From: Nocardiopsis metallicus
Lineage (GTDB): Bacteria; Actinomycetota; Actinomycetes; Streptosporangiales; Streptosporangiaceae
Assembly (NCBI RefSeq): GCF_014201115.1
Contig: NZ_JACHDO010000001.1
Span: forward strand, 6,820,001 to 6,884,000
Reading direction: 5' to 3'
DNA: 64,000 bases
Both the position numbers and the translations under genes were made by a program. Shown in pieces: positions 1 through 9,867 of this stretch. Numbering within the stretch: position 1 is the first letter of the stretch; the number at the start of each line of letters is the position of its first letter. The notes under the pieces were generated by a model, which saw only the letters and a program-made list of their open reading frames with translations, had not been told where the DNA came from and did no database searches.

Positions 1-213
1 AAGAAGGGCGACGTCGTCAAGGCCGTTGTCGTGCGCACCGTCAAGGAGCGCCGCCGGCCCGACGGCTCCTACATCCGCTTCGATGAGAACGCTGCCGTGC
101 TCATCAAGGACGGTGGGGACCCGCGAGGCACCCGCATCTTCGGCCCGGTCGGCCGTGAGCTGCGTGACAAGAAGTACATGCGCATTATTTCGCTGGCGCC
201 GGAGGTGCTCTAA
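1..213 (+). CDS. rplN: 50S ribosomal protein L14, 3' part
   Basis: C-terminal 70 residues of L14; the 5' end lies outside the window. The frame reads [13 protein letters not shown] at the window edge, then the conserved [17 protein letters not shown] and [13 protein letters not shown] segments and the typical end ISLAPEVL. L14 binds 23S rRNA at the subunit interface next to L19. The stop is followed after 3 nt by rplX, as expected for the spc operon. Identification is secure; only the start is missing. Confidence 0.97.
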   Translation, partial: KKGDVVKAVVVRTVKERRRPDGSYIRFDENAAVLIKDGGDPRGTRIFGPVGRELRDKKYMRIISLAPEVL

Positions 214-216
214 GCG

Positions 217-522
217 ATGAAGATCAAATCTGGCGACGAGGTCATCGTTCTCGCCGGCAAGGACAAGGGTGCCACCGGCAAGGTCGTCAAGGCCATGCCC
301 AAGGAAGACCGTGTCATCGTCGAGGGCGTCAACCTGGTCAAGAAGCACAGGAAGGCCAACCCGGCCGGCGGCCAGCAGGGCGAGGTCGTCACCAAGGAGG
401 CCCCCCTCCACGTGAGCAATGTCGCGCTCGCGGAGGACGGCAAGGCCACCCGGGTCGGCTACCGCTTCGAGGAAGACGGAACCAAGGTTCGCGTCTCCCG
501 TCGCACCGGTAAGGACATCTGA
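217..522 (+). CDS. rplX: 50S ribosomal protein L24
   Basis: L24 starts large-subunit assembly by binding the 5' domain of 23S rRNA. The 101-residue protein begins [18 protein letters not shown], the KOW motif that marks this family, and carries the conserved NLVKKHRK segment. It lies 3 nt after rplN, and its stop overlaps the rplE start (TGATG), suggesting translational coupling. Length matches actinobacterial L24. Confidence 0.98.
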   Translation: MKIKSGDEVIVLAGKDKGATGKVVKAMPKEDRVIVEGVNLVKKHRKANPAGGQQGEVVTKEAPLHVSNVALAEDGKATRVGYRFEEDGTKVRVSRRTGKDI

Positions 523-1097
523 TGACGGTTACGAACGACATCACCGCCCCTCCGATGCCGCGACTCAAGGAGAAGTACCGCAACGAGATCGCTGCGGGCC
601 TCAAGGACGAGTTCGACATCGCCAACGTCATGCAGATCCCCGGTCTCACGAAGATCGTGGTCAACATGGGCGTGGGCGAGGCGGCTCGTGACGCGAAGCT
701 GATCCAGGGTGCTATCGCCGACATCACGGCGATCACCGGTCAGAAGCCCAAGGTCAACCGCGCCAAGAACTCCATCGCGCAGTTCAAGCTGCGCGAGGGT
801 CAGCCGATCGGCGTCACTGTGACGCTGCGCGGCGACCGCATGTGGGAGTTCCTCGACCGGCTGCTCTCGCTGGCCCTGCCTCGGATCCGGGACTTCCGTG
901 GTCTTTCCCCGAAGCAGTTCGACGGGAACGGCAACTACACGTTCGGTCTGACCGAGCAGGTCATGTTCCACGAGGTCGACCCGGACAAGGTCGACCGCCA
1001 GCGTGGGATGGACATCACGGTTGTCACGACGGCGACCACCAACGAACAGGGCCGCAGTCTGCTCAAGCGGCTCGGTTTCCCGTTCAAGGAAGCCTGA
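522..1097 (+). CDS. rplE: 50S ribosomal protein L5
   Basis: L5 binds 5S rRNA and contacts the P-site tRNA in the central protuberance. The 191-residue product has the family hallmarks: [11 protein letters not shown] near the N-terminus, [14 protein letters not shown] and a long basic C-terminal half with RIRDFRGL. The ATG overlaps the rplX stop by one base, so the start is well supported. rpsZ follows after 13 nt. Confidence 0.98.
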   Translation: MTVTNDITAPPMPRLKEKYRNEIAAGLKDEFDIANVMQIPGLTKIVVNMGVGEAARDAKLIQGAIADITAITGQKPKVNRAKNSIAQFKLREGQPIGVTVTLRGDRMWEFLDRLLSLALPRIRDFRGLSPKQFDGNGNYTFGLTEQVMFHEVDPDKVDRQRGMDITVVTTATTNEQGRSLLKRLGFPFKEA

Positions 1098-1110
1098 GGG
1101 GTTACCACAG

Positions 1111-1296
1111 ATGGCTAAGAAGTCCCTGATCGCGAAGTCGCAGCGGAAGCCGAAGTTCGGCGTTCGCGCGTATACTCGATGCTCCAGGTGCGGCCGCCCC
1201 CGCGCCGTCTTCCGGAAGTTCGGCCTGTGCCGTATCTGCTTCCGCGAGATGGCTCACAAGGGTGAGCTGCCCGGTATCACCAAGTCGAGCTGGTAG
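1111..1296 (+). CDS. rpsZ: 30S ribosomal protein S14, zinc-binding type Z
   Basis: 61-residue S14 of the short, zinc-binding (C+) class. The chosen ATG gives [19 protein letters not shown], the standard N-terminus; the open frame extends further upstream but into rplE. Two CxxC pairs (CSRC at about 24-27 and CRIC at about 40-43) form the zinc ribbon. S14 sits in the 30S head near S3 and S10. Many actinobacteria also encode a zinc-free paralogue used under zinc starvation; none is seen here. Confidence 0.97.
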   Translation: MAKKSLIAKSQRKPKFGVRAYTRCSRCGRPRAVFRKFGLCRICFREMAHKGELPGITKSSW

Positions 1297-1304
1297 TTTC
1301 CGGT

Positions 1305-1338
1305 GGGGCCGATCATGCGCGCTAGCGCGGTCGGCCCC
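1305..1338 (+). promoter_or_regulatory. GC-rich hairpin between rpsZ and rpsH
   Basis: Inverted repeat GGGGCCGA (1305-1312) and TCGGCCCC (1331-1338) with an inner GCGC-gcta-GCGC stem. No T-tract follows, so it looks more like an RNA processing or attenuation structure than a simple terminator. It begins 8 nt after the rpsZ stop, in an unusually long gap for this operon. Confidence 0.5.
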
Positions 1339-1448
1339 CCGAAGCGCCGCCTCGGTTATTCGGTGGCTCTATAGCAGTGCCCGCGACCGCCTCCTCTGGT
1401 TTGTCTCCTGGAGGCGGGCCCGCGGTCCGGCAACATCCATTCATCAGG

Positions 1449-1479
1449 GCACGGCAGTCCCGGGAGGGACCGCGGTGCC
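1449..1479 (+). promoter_or_regulatory. Second hairpin upstream of rpsH
   Basis: Imperfect inverted repeat: GGCACGGCAGTCCC pairs with GGGACCGCGGTGCC (12 of 14 bases) around a GGGA loop, about 110 nt before the rpsH start. The 295-nt rpsZ-rpsH gap therefore holds two stable stem-loops and no gene. S8 is a known autoregulator of the spc operon in E. coli, but its binding site there is elsewhere, so a role here is only inference. Confidence 0.4.
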
Positions 1480-1591
1480 CACGACCACGCCGTAGGTCCT
1501 GTTTGTGCACTCCCCGGGGGCGACCCCGCAGGGAGGCAGGCTCTGGGAAAGCCCGCACTCGGAAACCGCGGTGAGGAAGGGCCAGTCGGCC

Positions 1592-1990
1592 ATGACGATG
1601 ACCGACCCGATCGCAGACATGCTGACACGTCTGCGTAACGCGAATTCGGCATACCACGACACCGTGACGATGCCGTATTCCAAGATCAAGGCGCACATCG
1701 CCGAGATCCTCCAGCAGGAGGGCTTTATTCAGGGCTGGCGTGCCGAGGAGGCCCCTGTGGGCCAGAGCCTCGTCCTCGACCTGAAGTACGGCCCCACCCG
1801 TGAGCGTTCCATCGCGGGCATCCGCCGGGTCTCCAAGCCCGGCCTCCGCGTGTACGCGAAGAAGGAGAACCTTCCGCGTGTGCTGGGTGGCCTCGGTGTG
1901 GCGATCATTTCGACGTCCGGTGGCCTGATGACTGACAAGCAGGCCAAGAAGCGTGGCGTGGGCGGCGAAGTCCTCGCTTACGTCTGGTAA
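1592..1990 (+). CDS. rpsH: 30S ribosomal protein S8
   Basis: S8 binds the central domain of 16S rRNA and is an early assembly protein. From this ATG the product is 132 residues, starting [17 protein letters not shown], the canonical N-terminus. The end [11 protein letters not shown] is the universal S8 C-terminus. The frame is open upstream to 1505, but those residues do not match S8. It follows a 295-nt gap with two hairpins, and rplF starts 18 nt after the stop. Confidence 0.97.
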   Translation: MTMTDPIADMLTRLRNANSAYHDTVTMPYSKIKAHIAEILQQEGFIQGWRAEEAPVGQSLVLDLKYGPTRERSIAGIRRVSKPGLRVYAKKENLPRVLGGLGVAIISTSGGLMTDKQAKKRGVGGEVLAYVW

Positions 1991-2008
1991 CTAGGGAGAG
2001 ACTGAAGC

Positions 2009-2545
2009 ATGTCGCGAATCGGTCGACTGCCGCTCTCGGTCCCCAAGGGCGTCGAAGTCACGATTAACGGGCAAGACGTCACTGTCAAGGGGCCGAAGGG
2101 CGAACTGAAGCACACGATCACCGAGCCGATCACCGCCTCCTTCGAGGACGGGGTCGTCACGGTGGCGCGTCCCGATGACAAGCCGGAGCACCGGTCGCTG
2201 CACGGTCTGACCCGTGCGCTGATCGCCAACCTCGTCGAGGGTGTCTCCAAGGGTTACGCGAAGACGCTGGAAATCCACGGTGTGGGTTACCGCGTCCAGG
2301 CCCGCGGCTCCAACCTGGAGTTCTCGCTGGGCTTCAGCCACCCCGTGGTCATCGAGCCCCCCGAGGGCATCACCTTCCGCGTGGAGAAGCCGACGATCCT
2401 CCACGTCGAGGGCATCGACAAGCAGCTGGTGGGCCAGGTCGCCGCGAACATCCGTAGTCTGCGCAAGCCTGACCCGTACAAGGCCAAGGGCGTGCGGTAC
2501 AAGGGTGAGCACATCCGCCGCAAGGCCGGAAAGGCTGGTAAGTAG
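2009..2545 (+). CDS. rplF: 50S ribosomal protein L6
   Basis: 178-residue L6, made of two related alpha/beta domains that bind the sarcin-ricin region of 23S rRNA. It begins [17 protein letters not shown] and ends with the conserved [22 protein letters not shown]-type tail. It sits between rpsH and rplR with only 2 nt to the next start, as in other spc operons. Length and motifs are normal. Confidence 0.98.
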   Translation: MSRIGRLPLSVPKGVEVTINGQDVTVKGPKGELKHTITEPITASFEDGVVTVARPDDKPEHRSLHGLTRALIANLVEGVSKGYAKTLEIHGVGYRVQARGSNLEFSLGFSHPVVIEPPEGITFRVEKPTILHVEGIDKQLVGQVAANIRSLRKPDPYKAKGVRYKGEHIRRKAGKAGK

Positions 2546-2547
2546 GC

Positions 2548-2928
2548 ATGGGCATCACCGTGAGCCGTAAGCGCACCTCCAAGGCCACCACCTCGCGCAA
2601 GCGCCGGCAGTTCCGGGTCCGCAAGAAGGTCGTGGGCACGAGCGAGCGTCCGCGTCTGGCCGTGTTCCGCTCCTCCAAGCACATCGTCGCGCAGGTGATC
2701 GACGACACCAAGGGTCACACCCTGGTCGCCGCCTCCAGCGTGGAGACCGACGTGCGTGGCGCCGAGGGCACCAAGTCCGACAAGTCCGTCAAGGTCGGTG
2801 AGCTCGTCGCGCAGCGCGCGAAGGACGCCGGTATCACCCAGGTCGTCTTCGACCGCGGTGGTAACCGCTACGCCGGTCGTATCGCCAAGCTCGCCGACGC
2901 GGCGCGCGAGGGTGGGCTGGAGTTCTAG
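2548..2928 (+). CDS. rplR: 50S ribosomal protein L18
   Basis: 126-residue 5S rRNA-binding protein of the central protuberance. The basic N-terminus is followed by [13 protein letters not shown] and the C-terminal [18 protein letters not shown] motif typical of L18. It starts 2 nt after the rplF stop and precedes rpsE by 51 nt. No unusual features. Confidence 0.98.
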   Translation: MGITVSRKRTSKATTSRKRRQFRVRKKVVGTSERPRLAVFRSSKHIVAQVIDDTKGHTLVAASSVETDVRGAEGTKSDKSVKVGELVAQRAKDAGITQVVFDRGGNRYAGRIAKLADAAREGGLEF

Positions 2929-2979
2929 TTCCATGACCTCTGTAAAGGCCAAGAGCAACCACGAGAAGAGGAATCACTG

Positions 2980-3582
2980 ATGGCTGCAGCACCGCGGCGC
3001 GGCGCCGGTGGCGAGCGGCGTGATCGCCGTGACGATCGCCGCGGCGGCGCCGCAGACAAGGGTGTCTCCTACATCGAGAAGGTCGTGACCATCAACCGGG
3101 TCGCGAAGGTCGTCAAGGGCGGCCGTCGCTTCTCCTTCACCGCGCTCGTCGTCGTCGGTGACGGCAACGGCATGGTGGGCGTCGGTTACGGCAAGGCCAA
3201 GGAAGTTCCGGCCGCGATCGCCAAGGGCGTCGAGGCCGCGAAGCGGAACTTCTTCCGCGTCCCGCGGATCCAGGGCACCATCGTGCACCGGGTCCAGGGC
3301 GAGGAAGCCGCTGGCGTCGTCCTTCTCCGTCCGGCCGCCCCGGGTACCGGTGTTATCGCCGGTGGCCCCGTGCGCGCCGTCCTGGAGTGCGCCGGTATCC
3401 ACGACATTCTGAGCAAGTCGCTCGGTTCGTCCAACCCGCTGAACATCGTGCACGCCACGGTGGCGGCGCTCAAGGGTCTCAACCAGCCCGAGGAGATCGC
3501 GGCCCGCCGTGGTCTGCCGATCGAGGATGTGGCCCCGGCTGCCATGCTGCGCGCTCGCTCTGAGGCGAAGGCAGGAGCCTGA
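2980..3582 (+). CDS. rpsE: 30S ribosomal protein S5
   Basis: S5 lies at the mRNA entry pore and affects decoding accuracy. The 200-residue product has an Arg/Gly-rich actinobacterial N-terminal extension (about residues 1-25), then [19 protein letters not shown] (double-stranded RNA-binding domain) and the C-terminal domain with [19 protein letters not shown]. rpmD starts 2 nt downstream. Confidence 0.98.
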   Translation: MAAAPRRGAGGERRDRRDDRRGGAADKGVSYIEKVVTINRVAKVVKGGRRFSFTALVVVGDGNGMVGVGYGKAKEVPAAIAKGVEAAKRNFFRVPRIQGTIVHRVQGEEAAGVVLLRPAAPGTGVIAGGPVRAVLECAGIHDILSKSLGSSNPLNIVHATVAALKGLNQPEEIAARRGLPIEDVAPAAMLRARSEAKAGA

Positions 3583-3584
3583 TC

Positions 3585-3770
3585 ATGGCCAAGATCAAGA
3601 TCACGCAGACCCGCTCCAAGATCGGCGGCAAGGTGAAGCAGCACGCTGCCCTCCAGTCGCTCGGTCTGGGCCGGATCGGTAAGTCCACTGTCCGCGAGGA
3701 CCGCCCTGAGGTTCGCGGGCAGATCACGATCGTCTCGCACCTCGTTTCTGTCGAGGAGGTCGCAGAATGA
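3585..3770 (+). CDS. rpmD: 50S ribosomal protein L30
   Basis: Small 61-residue L30 containing [11 protein letters not shown] and the LGLGRIGKS core that define the family. Its stop overlaps the rplO start by four bases (ATGA), indicating translational coupling. Gene order rpsE-rpmD-rplO is that of the standard spc operon. Confidence 0.97.
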   Translation: MAKIKITQTRSKIGGKVKQHAALQSLGLGRIGKSTVREDRPEVRGQITIVSHLVSVEEVAE

Positions 3771-4231
3771 GCGACTACAACCCCGACGAGCTGCTCAAGC
3801 TGCACCACCTGCGTCCCGCCCCGGGTAGCAACAAGGCCAAGATCCGCAAGGGTCGCGGCGAGGCTTCCAAGGGTAAGACCGCTGGTCGCGGTACCAAGGG
3901 CACCAAGGCTCGTAACACCGTTCGTCCCGGTTTCGAGGGTGGGCAGATGCCCCTCATCCGCCGGATCCCGAAGCTCAAGGGCTTCAGCAACGCCCGGTTT
4001 AAGACGACCTACCAGGTCGTCAACCTGGACAAGCTGAGCGAGCTCTACCCCGAGGGTGGCGAGGTCACCGTCGAGGGCCTGGTCGCCAAGGGCGCGGTTC
4101 GCAAGAACCAGCTCGTCAAGGTGCTGGGTACGGGTGAGATCACCGTCGCCGTGCAGGTGAGCGCCAACGCGTTCTCCGGTGCCGCGAAGGAGAAGATCAC
4201 CGCCGCCGGTGGCACTGTCACCGAGCTGTAG
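3767..4231 (+). CDS. rplO: 50S ribosomal protein L15
   Basis: 154-residue L15, which joins late in 50S assembly. The N-terminal Gly-rich RNA-binding arm ([18 protein letters not shown]) and the [17 protein letters not shown] motif are clear. It is the last ribosomal gene before secY, and a large hairpin at 4256-4301 follows the stop. Confidence 0.98.
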   Translation: MSDYNPDELLKLHHLRPAPGSNKAKIRKGRGEASKGKTAGRGTKGTKARNTVRPGFEGGQMPLIRRIPKLKGFSNARFKTTYQVVNLDKLSELYPEGGEVTVEGLVAKGAVRKNQLVKVLGTGEITVAVQVSANAFSGAAKEKITAAGGTVTEL

Positions 4232-4255
4232 GGGTCTCCCTACGATGCGTATTGG

Positions 4256-4301
4256 GGGCGCCCGCCCGGCAGGTCCGATAAGGTCCTGCTGGCGGGCGCC
4301 C
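4256..4301 (+). terminator. Hairpin after rplO
   Basis: GGGCGCCCGCC-c-GGCAGG pairs with CCTGC-t-GGCGGGCGCCC around an 11-nt loop. The stem is very strong and the following bases are only mildly T-rich. It lies in the 293-nt gap before secY and probably ends or attenuates ribosomal transcription, letting secY-adk-map be read at a different level. I could not identify a convincing secY promoter in the rest of the gap. Confidence 0.65.
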
Positions 4302-4524
4302 TCACGCGTTGTGCGGGTTGTTGTGAGTGTTGATCGTTATGCCTCACGAACCCTTCCGTCAGGTGATGGCTGTTACAGTGCCATCTGTTTGAGCTCCCCG
4401 CTTGACGTAATGTGAGTACTTCCGAGCACCGGGCGACAGGCCCGGTGCTGACGTTCTACGACGATTCAGGATCGGCCGCGATGTCTGGAACCCGTTCCGC
4501 CGCCGAAGCTGCGCAGGAGGAGAC

Positions 4525-5838
4525 GTGCTAGGTGCGTTCGTTCGTGCATTCCGCACGCCCGACCTGCGCAATAAGCTGCTGTTCACACTGTTCATCCTGA
4601 CGCTCTTCCGGCTGGGTTCGGTGATTCCCGCTCCGGGCATCGACTCCGCGGCGATCAGGGAGCAGATGGATTTCATCACCGCGCAGGACCAGTCCGGTGT
4701 CTACGCGCTGGTGAACCTGTTCAGCGGCGGCGCGCTGCTGCAACTTGCGGTGTTCGCGCTCGGGGTCATGCCGTACATCACCGCGAGCATCATCATCAAC
4801 CTGCTCACGGTGGTGATCCCGCGTCTGGAGGCCCTCAAGAAGGAGGGCCAAGCCGGACAGAGCAAGATCACCCAGTACACCCGCTATCTGACCCTCATGC
4901 TCGCCGTGCTCCAGGCCACCTCCATCGTGGCCATGGCCCGTACCGGCGCCCTCTTCCAGAACTCCATCCCCTCGACCGTCTACATGCCCAACCAGGACAT
5001 CCTCACCATGGTGACGATCGTCTTCGTGATGACCGCGGGTACCGCGATCATCATGTGGATGGGTGAGCTGATCACCGAGCGCGGTGTCGGCAACGGTATG
5101 TCGCTGCTGATCTTCACCCAGGTCATCGCGATGTTCCCGGCCTCGATCATGGGCTTGTACGAGGAGCGGTCGGTCTGGATCTTCACCATCATCTGCATCG
5201 CCGGTCTGGCCCTGATCACCGCCGTGGTGTTCATGGAGCAGGCCCAGCGCCGTATCCCGGTGCAGTACGCGAAGCGCATGGTGGGCCGCCGCATGTACGG
5301 CGGCAGCTCGACCTACATTCCGCTGAAGGTCAACCAGGCGGGCATCATCCCCGTGATCTTCGCCTCCTCCCTGCTGTACCTTCCGCAGCTCGTCGTCGGT
5401 CTGCTCGGGCAGGACTCCACCCATCCGGTGGCCCAGTTCTTCCAGACCTACTTCCTCACGGGGACCCACCCCATCTACATGGCGACGTTCTTCGTCATGA
5501 TCGTCGGATTCGCGTTCTTCTATGTGGCCATTACGTTCAACCCCACTGAAGTCGCCGACAACATGAAGAAGTACGGTGGGTTCATCCCGGGTATCCGACC
5601 AGGGCGTCCGACCGCCGAGTACTTGGACTACGTCCTCACTCGTCTGACGACCCCCGGCTCTCTGTACCTGGGTGTGATCGCTCTCCTGCCGATGGTCGCT
5701 CTCGGTGCCACCGGCGCCAGCATGAACTTCCCGTTCGGCGGGACGAGCATCCTGATCATGGTGGGTGTCGGGCTGGACACGGTGAAGCAGATCGAGAGTC
5801 ACCTCCAGCAGAGGAACTACGAAGGTTTTCTGCGATAA
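4525..5838 (+). CDS. secY: Preprotein translocase subunit SecY
   Basis: Central channel of the Sec translocon in the cytoplasmic membrane, working with SecE/SecG and SecA. The 437-residue product has about ten hydrophobic segments and family motifs such as GVMPYITASIIINLL, RGVGNGMSLLIF and the cytoplasmic loop FNPTEVADNMKKYGGFIPG. The start is a GTG with AGGAGGAG immediately upstream. adk begins directly after the stop, so secY-adk-map form a unit, as in other actinobacteria. Confidence 0.98.
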   Translation: MLGAFVRAFRTPDLRNKLLFTLFILTLFRLGSVIPAPGIDSAAIREQMDFITAQDQSGVYALVNLFSGGALLQLAVFALGVMPYITASIIINLLTVVIPRLEALKKEGQAGQSKITQYTRYLTLMLAVLQATSIVAMARTGALFQNSIPSTVYMPNQDILTMVTIVFVMTAGTAIIMWMGELITERGVGNGMSLLIFTQVIAMFPASIMGLYEERSVWIFTIICIAGLALITAVVFMEQAQRRIPVQYAKRMVGRRMYGGSSTYIPLKVNQAGIIPVIFASSLLYLPQLVVGLLGQDSTHPVAQFFQTYFLTGTHPIYMATFFVMIVGFAFFYVAITFNPTEVADNMKKYGGFIPGIRPGRPTAEYLDYVLTRLTTPGSLYLGVIALLPMVALGATGASMNFPFGGTSILIMVGVGLDTVKQIESHLQQRNYEGFLR

Positions 5839-6498
5839 ATGCGTGCAGTATTGGTGGGGCCGCCTGGGGCCGGTAAAGGCACCCAGGCCCAGATCCTCGC
5901 GGAAGAGCTGTCGATCCCGAAGGTGTCCACTGGCGACATCTTCCGGGCCAACGTCAGCGGTGGTACCGAACTCGGCAAGAAGGCCAAGGAGTTCATGGAC
6001 CGTGGCGACCTCGTCCCCGACGAGGTCACGAACGCCATGGTCAAGGACCGACTGGCCCAGGACGACGCGGCGGGTGGTTTCCTGCTGGACGGGTTCCCCC
6101 GCAACGTCCCCCAGGCCGAGACCCTCAAGGGCATGCTCGCCGACCTCGGCACCCGCCTGGACGTCGTCCTGGAGCTGAGGGTCGACGAGGAGGAGGTCGT
6201 CAAGCGTCTCTCCGGCCGTCGCTCCTGTCCTGAGTGCGGCCGTGTGTACCACGTCGAGTACGACGCCCCCCGTGAGGCGGGCAAGTGCGACAACGAGGGC
6301 GCCGAGCTGTACCAGCGCGAGGACGACCGCGAGGAGACCATCCGGCACCGCCTGAAGGTCTACCGCGACCAGACGGCTCCGCTGGTCGAGTTCTACTCCG
6401 GTGAGGGCCTGCTGGCCACCATCGCCGCCACGGGTCCCGTGGCGGAGGTGACGGCCCGCGCGAAGGCCGCCATCGAGGAGAAGCGGTCGGCGGTCTGA
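5839..6498 (+). CDS. adk: Adenylate kinase
   Basis: Catalyses ATP + AMP = 2 ADP in the cytoplasm. The P-loop GPPGAGKGT is at residues 7-15, the AMP-binding region contains STGDIFR, and LLDGFPRN is at about 82-89. At 219 residues it is a long-form enzyme with a full LID domain. C130, C133 and C150 with an acidic residue at 153 resemble the zinc-structural site of Gram-positive enzymes, though the usual fourth ligand is Cys or Asp rather than Glu. Directly abuts secY; map overlaps its stop. Confidence 0.98.
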   Translation: MRAVLVGPPGAGKGTQAQILAEELSIPKVSTGDIFRANVSGGTELGKKAKEFMDRGDLVPDEVTNAMVKDRLAQDDAAGGFLLDGFPRNVPQAETLKGMLADLGTRLDVVLELRVDEEEVVKRLSGRRSCPECGRVYHVEYDAPREAGKCDNEGAELYQREDDREETIRHRLKVYRDQTAPLVEFYSGEGLLATIAATGPVAEVTARAKAAIEEKRSAV

Positions 6499-7322
6499 TG
6501 TTTCGAAAGGCGGATCCGGGCGTGCAGATCAAGACGCCGGAACAGATCGCCAAGATGAGGGCGGCGGGCCAGGTCGTGGCCCGCGCCCTGGACACCCTCC
6601 GGGCCGCGGTGCGGCCCGGGGTGTCCACCCTCGAGCTGGACTCGGTCGCGGAGAAGGTCATCCGGGACGCAGGGGCGATCCCCTCCTTCAAGGGCTACCA
6701 CGGCTTCCCCGGTTCGATCTGCGCCTCGGTGAACGAGGAGGTCGTGCACGGCATCCCGACCGCCGAGCGCGTCCTGGCCGAGGGCGACATCGTCTCCGTC
6801 GACTGCGGTGCCATCCTCGACGGCTGGCACGGCGACTCCGCGGTGACCATCGCGGTCGGCCAGGGCCGGCCCGAGGACCTCGCGATGATGGAGACCTGCG
6901 AGGAGGCCATGTGGCAGGGGATCGCGCAGATGCGCCCGGGCAAGCGCCTGGGTGACATCGGGTACGCGATCGGCGGCCACATCTCGGCCAACGGCGGCTA
7001 CGGCAACGTGCGCGAGTACGGCGGTCACGGCATCGGCACCGAGATGCACATGGACCCGCACGTGCTCAACTACGGCAAGAAGGGCCGCGGCATGCGGCTG
7101 GTCGAGGGCATGTGCCTGGCGATCGAGCCCATGACCACGATCGGTAAGCACGACGTCGAGGAGCTCGACGACGGCTGGACCGTCGTGACCCGGGACGGCG
7201 GGCGCGCCGCCCACTTCGAGCACACCGTGGCGATCACCGCGGACGGCCCGATGGTTCTGACCGCGCGTGAGTCGAACCGCGATAAAATCACACAGATGGG
7301 GCTCGTCCAGCCGACCTGGTGA
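6498..7322 (+). CDS. map: Methionine aminopeptidase, type I
   Basis: Removes the initiator methionine from nascent proteins. The 274-residue product is a catalytic domain with all five metal ligands visible: D102 (VDCG), D113 (HGDSA), H177 (GGHGIG), E210 (AIEP) and E241 (FEHT); the conserved H84 is in VVHGIP. The ATG overlaps the adk stop by one base. It lacks the N-terminal SH3-binding extension of some actinobacterial paralogues. A second map gene elsewhere in the genome is likely but not visible. Confidence 0.97.
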   Translation: MFRKADPGVQIKTPEQIAKMRAAGQVVARALDTLRAAVRPGVSTLELDSVAEKVIRDAGAIPSFKGYHGFPGSICASVNEEVVHGIPTAERVLAEGDIVSVDCGAILDGWHGDSAVTIAVGQGRPEDLAMMETCEEAMWQGIAQMRPGKRLGDIGYAIGGHISANGGYGNVREYGGHGIGTEMHMDPHVLNYGKKGRGMRLVEGMCLAIEPMTTIGKHDVEELDDGWTVVTRDGGRAAHFEHTVAITADGPMVLTARESNRDKITQMGLVQPTW

Positions 7323-7408
7323 CGGCGGCCCCCACCCCGGCCTCATCCGGGGATCCGCTGAAGCAGTGGGGGTGGCGACCACTCACAGGTGTAGAGGCGA
7401 GGTACGCA

Positions 7409-7852
7409 GTGTCCGACTCGGCGCCGTCCATGCGTTCGACCGATTCCGAGCGGGACCGTGTCGCTCAGCTGCTCCAGGAGCACTTCGCCCAGGGCCGCCT
7501 GGACCACGAGGAGTTCACCGAACGCCTCGGTCGGGTCTACAAGGCCAAGACCGTGGACGAACTGGCGAAGGTCACCACCGACCTGCCCGAGCGGGACCTG
7601 GCCGACGTCGGCCGGATCGCGGTCCCCGAGAGCGCGGTTCCGCCCCTGCGGTTGCGCGACCCGGCCCTGATGGTGCCGTGGGTGCTCTACGGGGGCGTGA
7701 ACGCCCTGTGTTTCTCCATCTGGCTGATCCTCTACTTCACCACCGGGGCCGCCTACCCGTGGTTCCTGTGGGTGCTCGGTCCGTGGGGGATCCTGATGTC
7801 GGTCGTCACCTTCGGCGTCCTCGCCGCCCAACGCGGCCAGGGCGAGGACTAG
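7409..7852 (+). CDS. DUF1707 domain membrane protein
   Basis: 147 residues from a GTG preceded by GAGGCGAGG. Residues about 8-60 match the actinobacterial DUF1707 (SHOCT-like) pattern: SDSERDRVAQLLQEHFAQGRL, an EEFTERL helix and ELAKVTTDLP. Two hydrophobic helices follow (about 85-107 and 113-135), so it is probably a small inner-membrane protein with a cytoplasmic N-terminal domain. Function is unknown. The frame is open back to 7319, overlapping map, but the RBS favours the later start. Confidence 0.8.
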   Translation: MSDSAPSMRSTDSERDRVAQLLQEHFAQGRLDHEEFTERLGRVYKAKTVDELAKVTTDLPERDLADVGRIAVPESAVPPLRLRDPALMVPWVLYGGVNALCFSIWLILYFTTGAAYPWFLWVLGPWGILMSVVTFGVLAAQRGQGED

Positions 7853-8225
7853 TCGAGAACCAGGGCGGAGGCGCCCGGTTGTTCCGCGGGTCCGCGGCGT
7901 GCGGACTGGGGAACAAAGGGACTTTTCGACTGGTTTGCCCTACTGGACAGACGGTGTAGGGTTCTCTGCCCTTCGGTTAGGAGTACTTGTCCGAAGGGGA
8001 TAGACTGTCATTGCCCATACGCGGGCTGTTGGGTCAGTCTGCCTTCTTTGTGCCACGTCCTTCAAGAGACGTACGCTCTTCTCGCAGTTGGCCCGAGCTT
8101 CCAGTGTGTTTCGGCTTTGGCGATCCGGTTTCACCGGGGTCGCCTGAGTCTTCGTGTCATGCGAGGCCACTGGGGTCGCGTCGGGTTGTCATGATCAACC
8201 AATTGATGAGCGAGGCGTGGAGGAC
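7853..8225 (+). other. Gene-free infA leader region
   Basis: 373 nt without a convincing gene. A possible sigma-A-type promoter is TTGCCC (7935-7940), 16 nt, TAGGGT (7957-7962); a second -10-like TAGACT occurs at 8001. The long leader before infA suggests a separate transcription unit for infA-rpmJ-rpsM-rpsK-rpoA-rplQ. Promoter assignment is weak. Confidence 0.4.
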
Positions 8226-8447
8226 ATGGCGAAGAAAGACGGCGCCATCGAGATCGAGGGTTCCGTTGTCGAGTCGCTACCCAACGCTATGTTCAAGGTA
8301 GAGCTCGACAACAAGCACACGGTCCTTGCCCACATCAGCGGCAAGATGCGGATGAACTACATCCGTATTCTCCCCGACGACCGCGTCGTCGTGGAGCTGA
8401 GCCCGTACGACCTCACGCGCGGGCGCATCGTTTACCGCTACAAGTAG
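8226..8447 (+). CDS. infA: Translation initiation factor IF-1
   Basis: 73-residue S1/OB-fold protein that binds the 30S A site during initiation. It begins [20 protein letters not shown] and ends GRIVYRYK, both standard for IF-1. The upstream open frame to 8154 does not match the family. It heads the infA-rpmJ-rpsM-rpsK cluster, as in Streptomyces and Mycobacterium. Confidence 0.98.
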   Translation: MAKKDGAIEIEGSVVESLPNAMFKVELDNKHTVLAHISGKMRMNYIRILPDDRVVVELSPYDLTRGRIVYRYK

Positions 8448-8501
8448 CCCGTCAGGGGCCGCACGGCCCAAGACTGGTGATGTGATGAGTTCGGAGTCAC
8501 C

Positions 8502-8615
8502 ATGAAGGTCAAGCCGAGCGTGAAGAAGATCTGCGCGAAGTGCCGCGTGATCCGTCGTAACCGTCGGATCATGGTCATTTGCTCGGACCCGCGCCACAAG
8601 CAGCGCCAGGGCTAG
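8502..8615 (+). CDS. rpmJ: 50S ribosomal protein L36
   Basis: 37-residue gene: [19 protein letters not shown] at the start and [10 protein letters not shown] at the end. Cysteines at 11, 14 and 27 with a histidine at about 32-33 form the single zinc-binding site of the C+ form of L36. It lies 54 nt after infA and before rpsM, the expected position. Confidence 0.97.
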   Translation: MKVKPSVKKICAKCRVIRRNRRIMVICSDPRHKQRQG

Positions 8616-8834
8616 TAACCCCGGCTCGCTGACCGCGGCTTCCGCACAGCGAAGACCCGGTAGGGGGAGGTCTTCCCCGCCGGGCACGTGAAACAACGAA
8701 AAACCTGTTCCGATCTCCCGCCCGCTGGTGGTGGGGGAGAACCCCCGGTCGGAGGCCGGGGCCTCGTCGATTGGGCGACGAGAGGATGGAACGGGTCAGA
8801 CCTCCGCATAATGCATGGATGGAGTCTCGCCCAC

Positions 8835-9215
8835 ATGGCACGTATTGCCGGCGTTGACCTCCCCCGCGACAAGCGGGTGGAGATCGCTCTCACTTACGTT
8901 TTCGGGGTTGGCCGTACTCGCGCCCTCGAAACCCTGAAGAACACCGGTGTCGACGGGAACACCCGCGTCTACCAGCTGTCCGAAGAGGACCTGGTCAAGC
9001 TGCGCGAGTGGATCGACGCCAACTACCAGGTCGAGGGTGACCTGCGACGCGAGGTCCAGGCCGACATCCGTCGCAAGATGGAGATCGGAAGCTACCAGGG
9101 CATCCGCCACCGTCGTGGCCTTCCGGTCCGCGGTCAGCGTACGCAGACCAACGCCCGTACCCGCAAGGGCAAGAAGAAGACCGTGGCCGGCAAGAAGAAG
9201 GCCGGCAAGAAGTAG
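8835..9215 (+). CDS. rpsM: 30S ribosomal protein S13
   Basis: 126-residue S13, which contacts the P-site tRNA and L5 from the 30S head. It begins [20 protein letters not shown] and ends in a Lys-rich tail after [19 protein letters not shown]. The frame is open to 8688, but homology begins only at this ATG. The 219-nt gap after rpmJ contains GC-rich, potentially structured sequence but no gene. Confidence 0.97.
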   Translation: MARIAGVDLPRDKRVEIALTYVFGVGRTRALETLKNTGVDGNTRVYQLSEEDLVKLREWIDANYQVEGDLRREVQADIRRKMEIGSYQGIRHRRGLPVRGQRTQTNARTRKGKKKTVAGKKKAGKK

Positions 9216-9284
9216 TCCGCCTCGGACCTGTCAACCGCGTCCGAGAAGACACACACGGACCGATGATCTCTGGGAGTTTCGCTC

Positions 9285-9689
<405 letters not shown>

Positions 9690-9742
9690 TCGGCACCGGC
9701 ACCCGCGCCTCCTACCGCGCGGGTGCCCCGTGGTGCGCCCGT

Positions 9743-9765
9743 CGCGGCCCCTGTCTGGGGCCGCG
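9743..9765 (+). terminator. Hairpin between rpsK and rpoA
   Basis: A perfect 9-bp stem, CGCGGCCCC / GGGGCCGCG, with a TGTCT loop lies about 100 nt before rpoA. There is no T-tract, so it may attenuate transcription or protect RNA ends rather than terminate fully. Confidence 0.45.
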
Positions 9766-9867
9766 CGGGCAGGGTAGGAATCCGAGTAGAGGGCACCACC
9801 GATCCGGGGGTGCCCATCCGGTGGCCGTCAAATAGCGGGCGGTCATGTGGAAGGGAAGACACGGACC

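Noticed and set aside
4528-6348. 606-residue minus-strand frame opposite secY-adk
   Set aside because: Antisense shadow of two certain genes; low-complexity His/Asp/Gly-rich translation typical of GC-rich frames.
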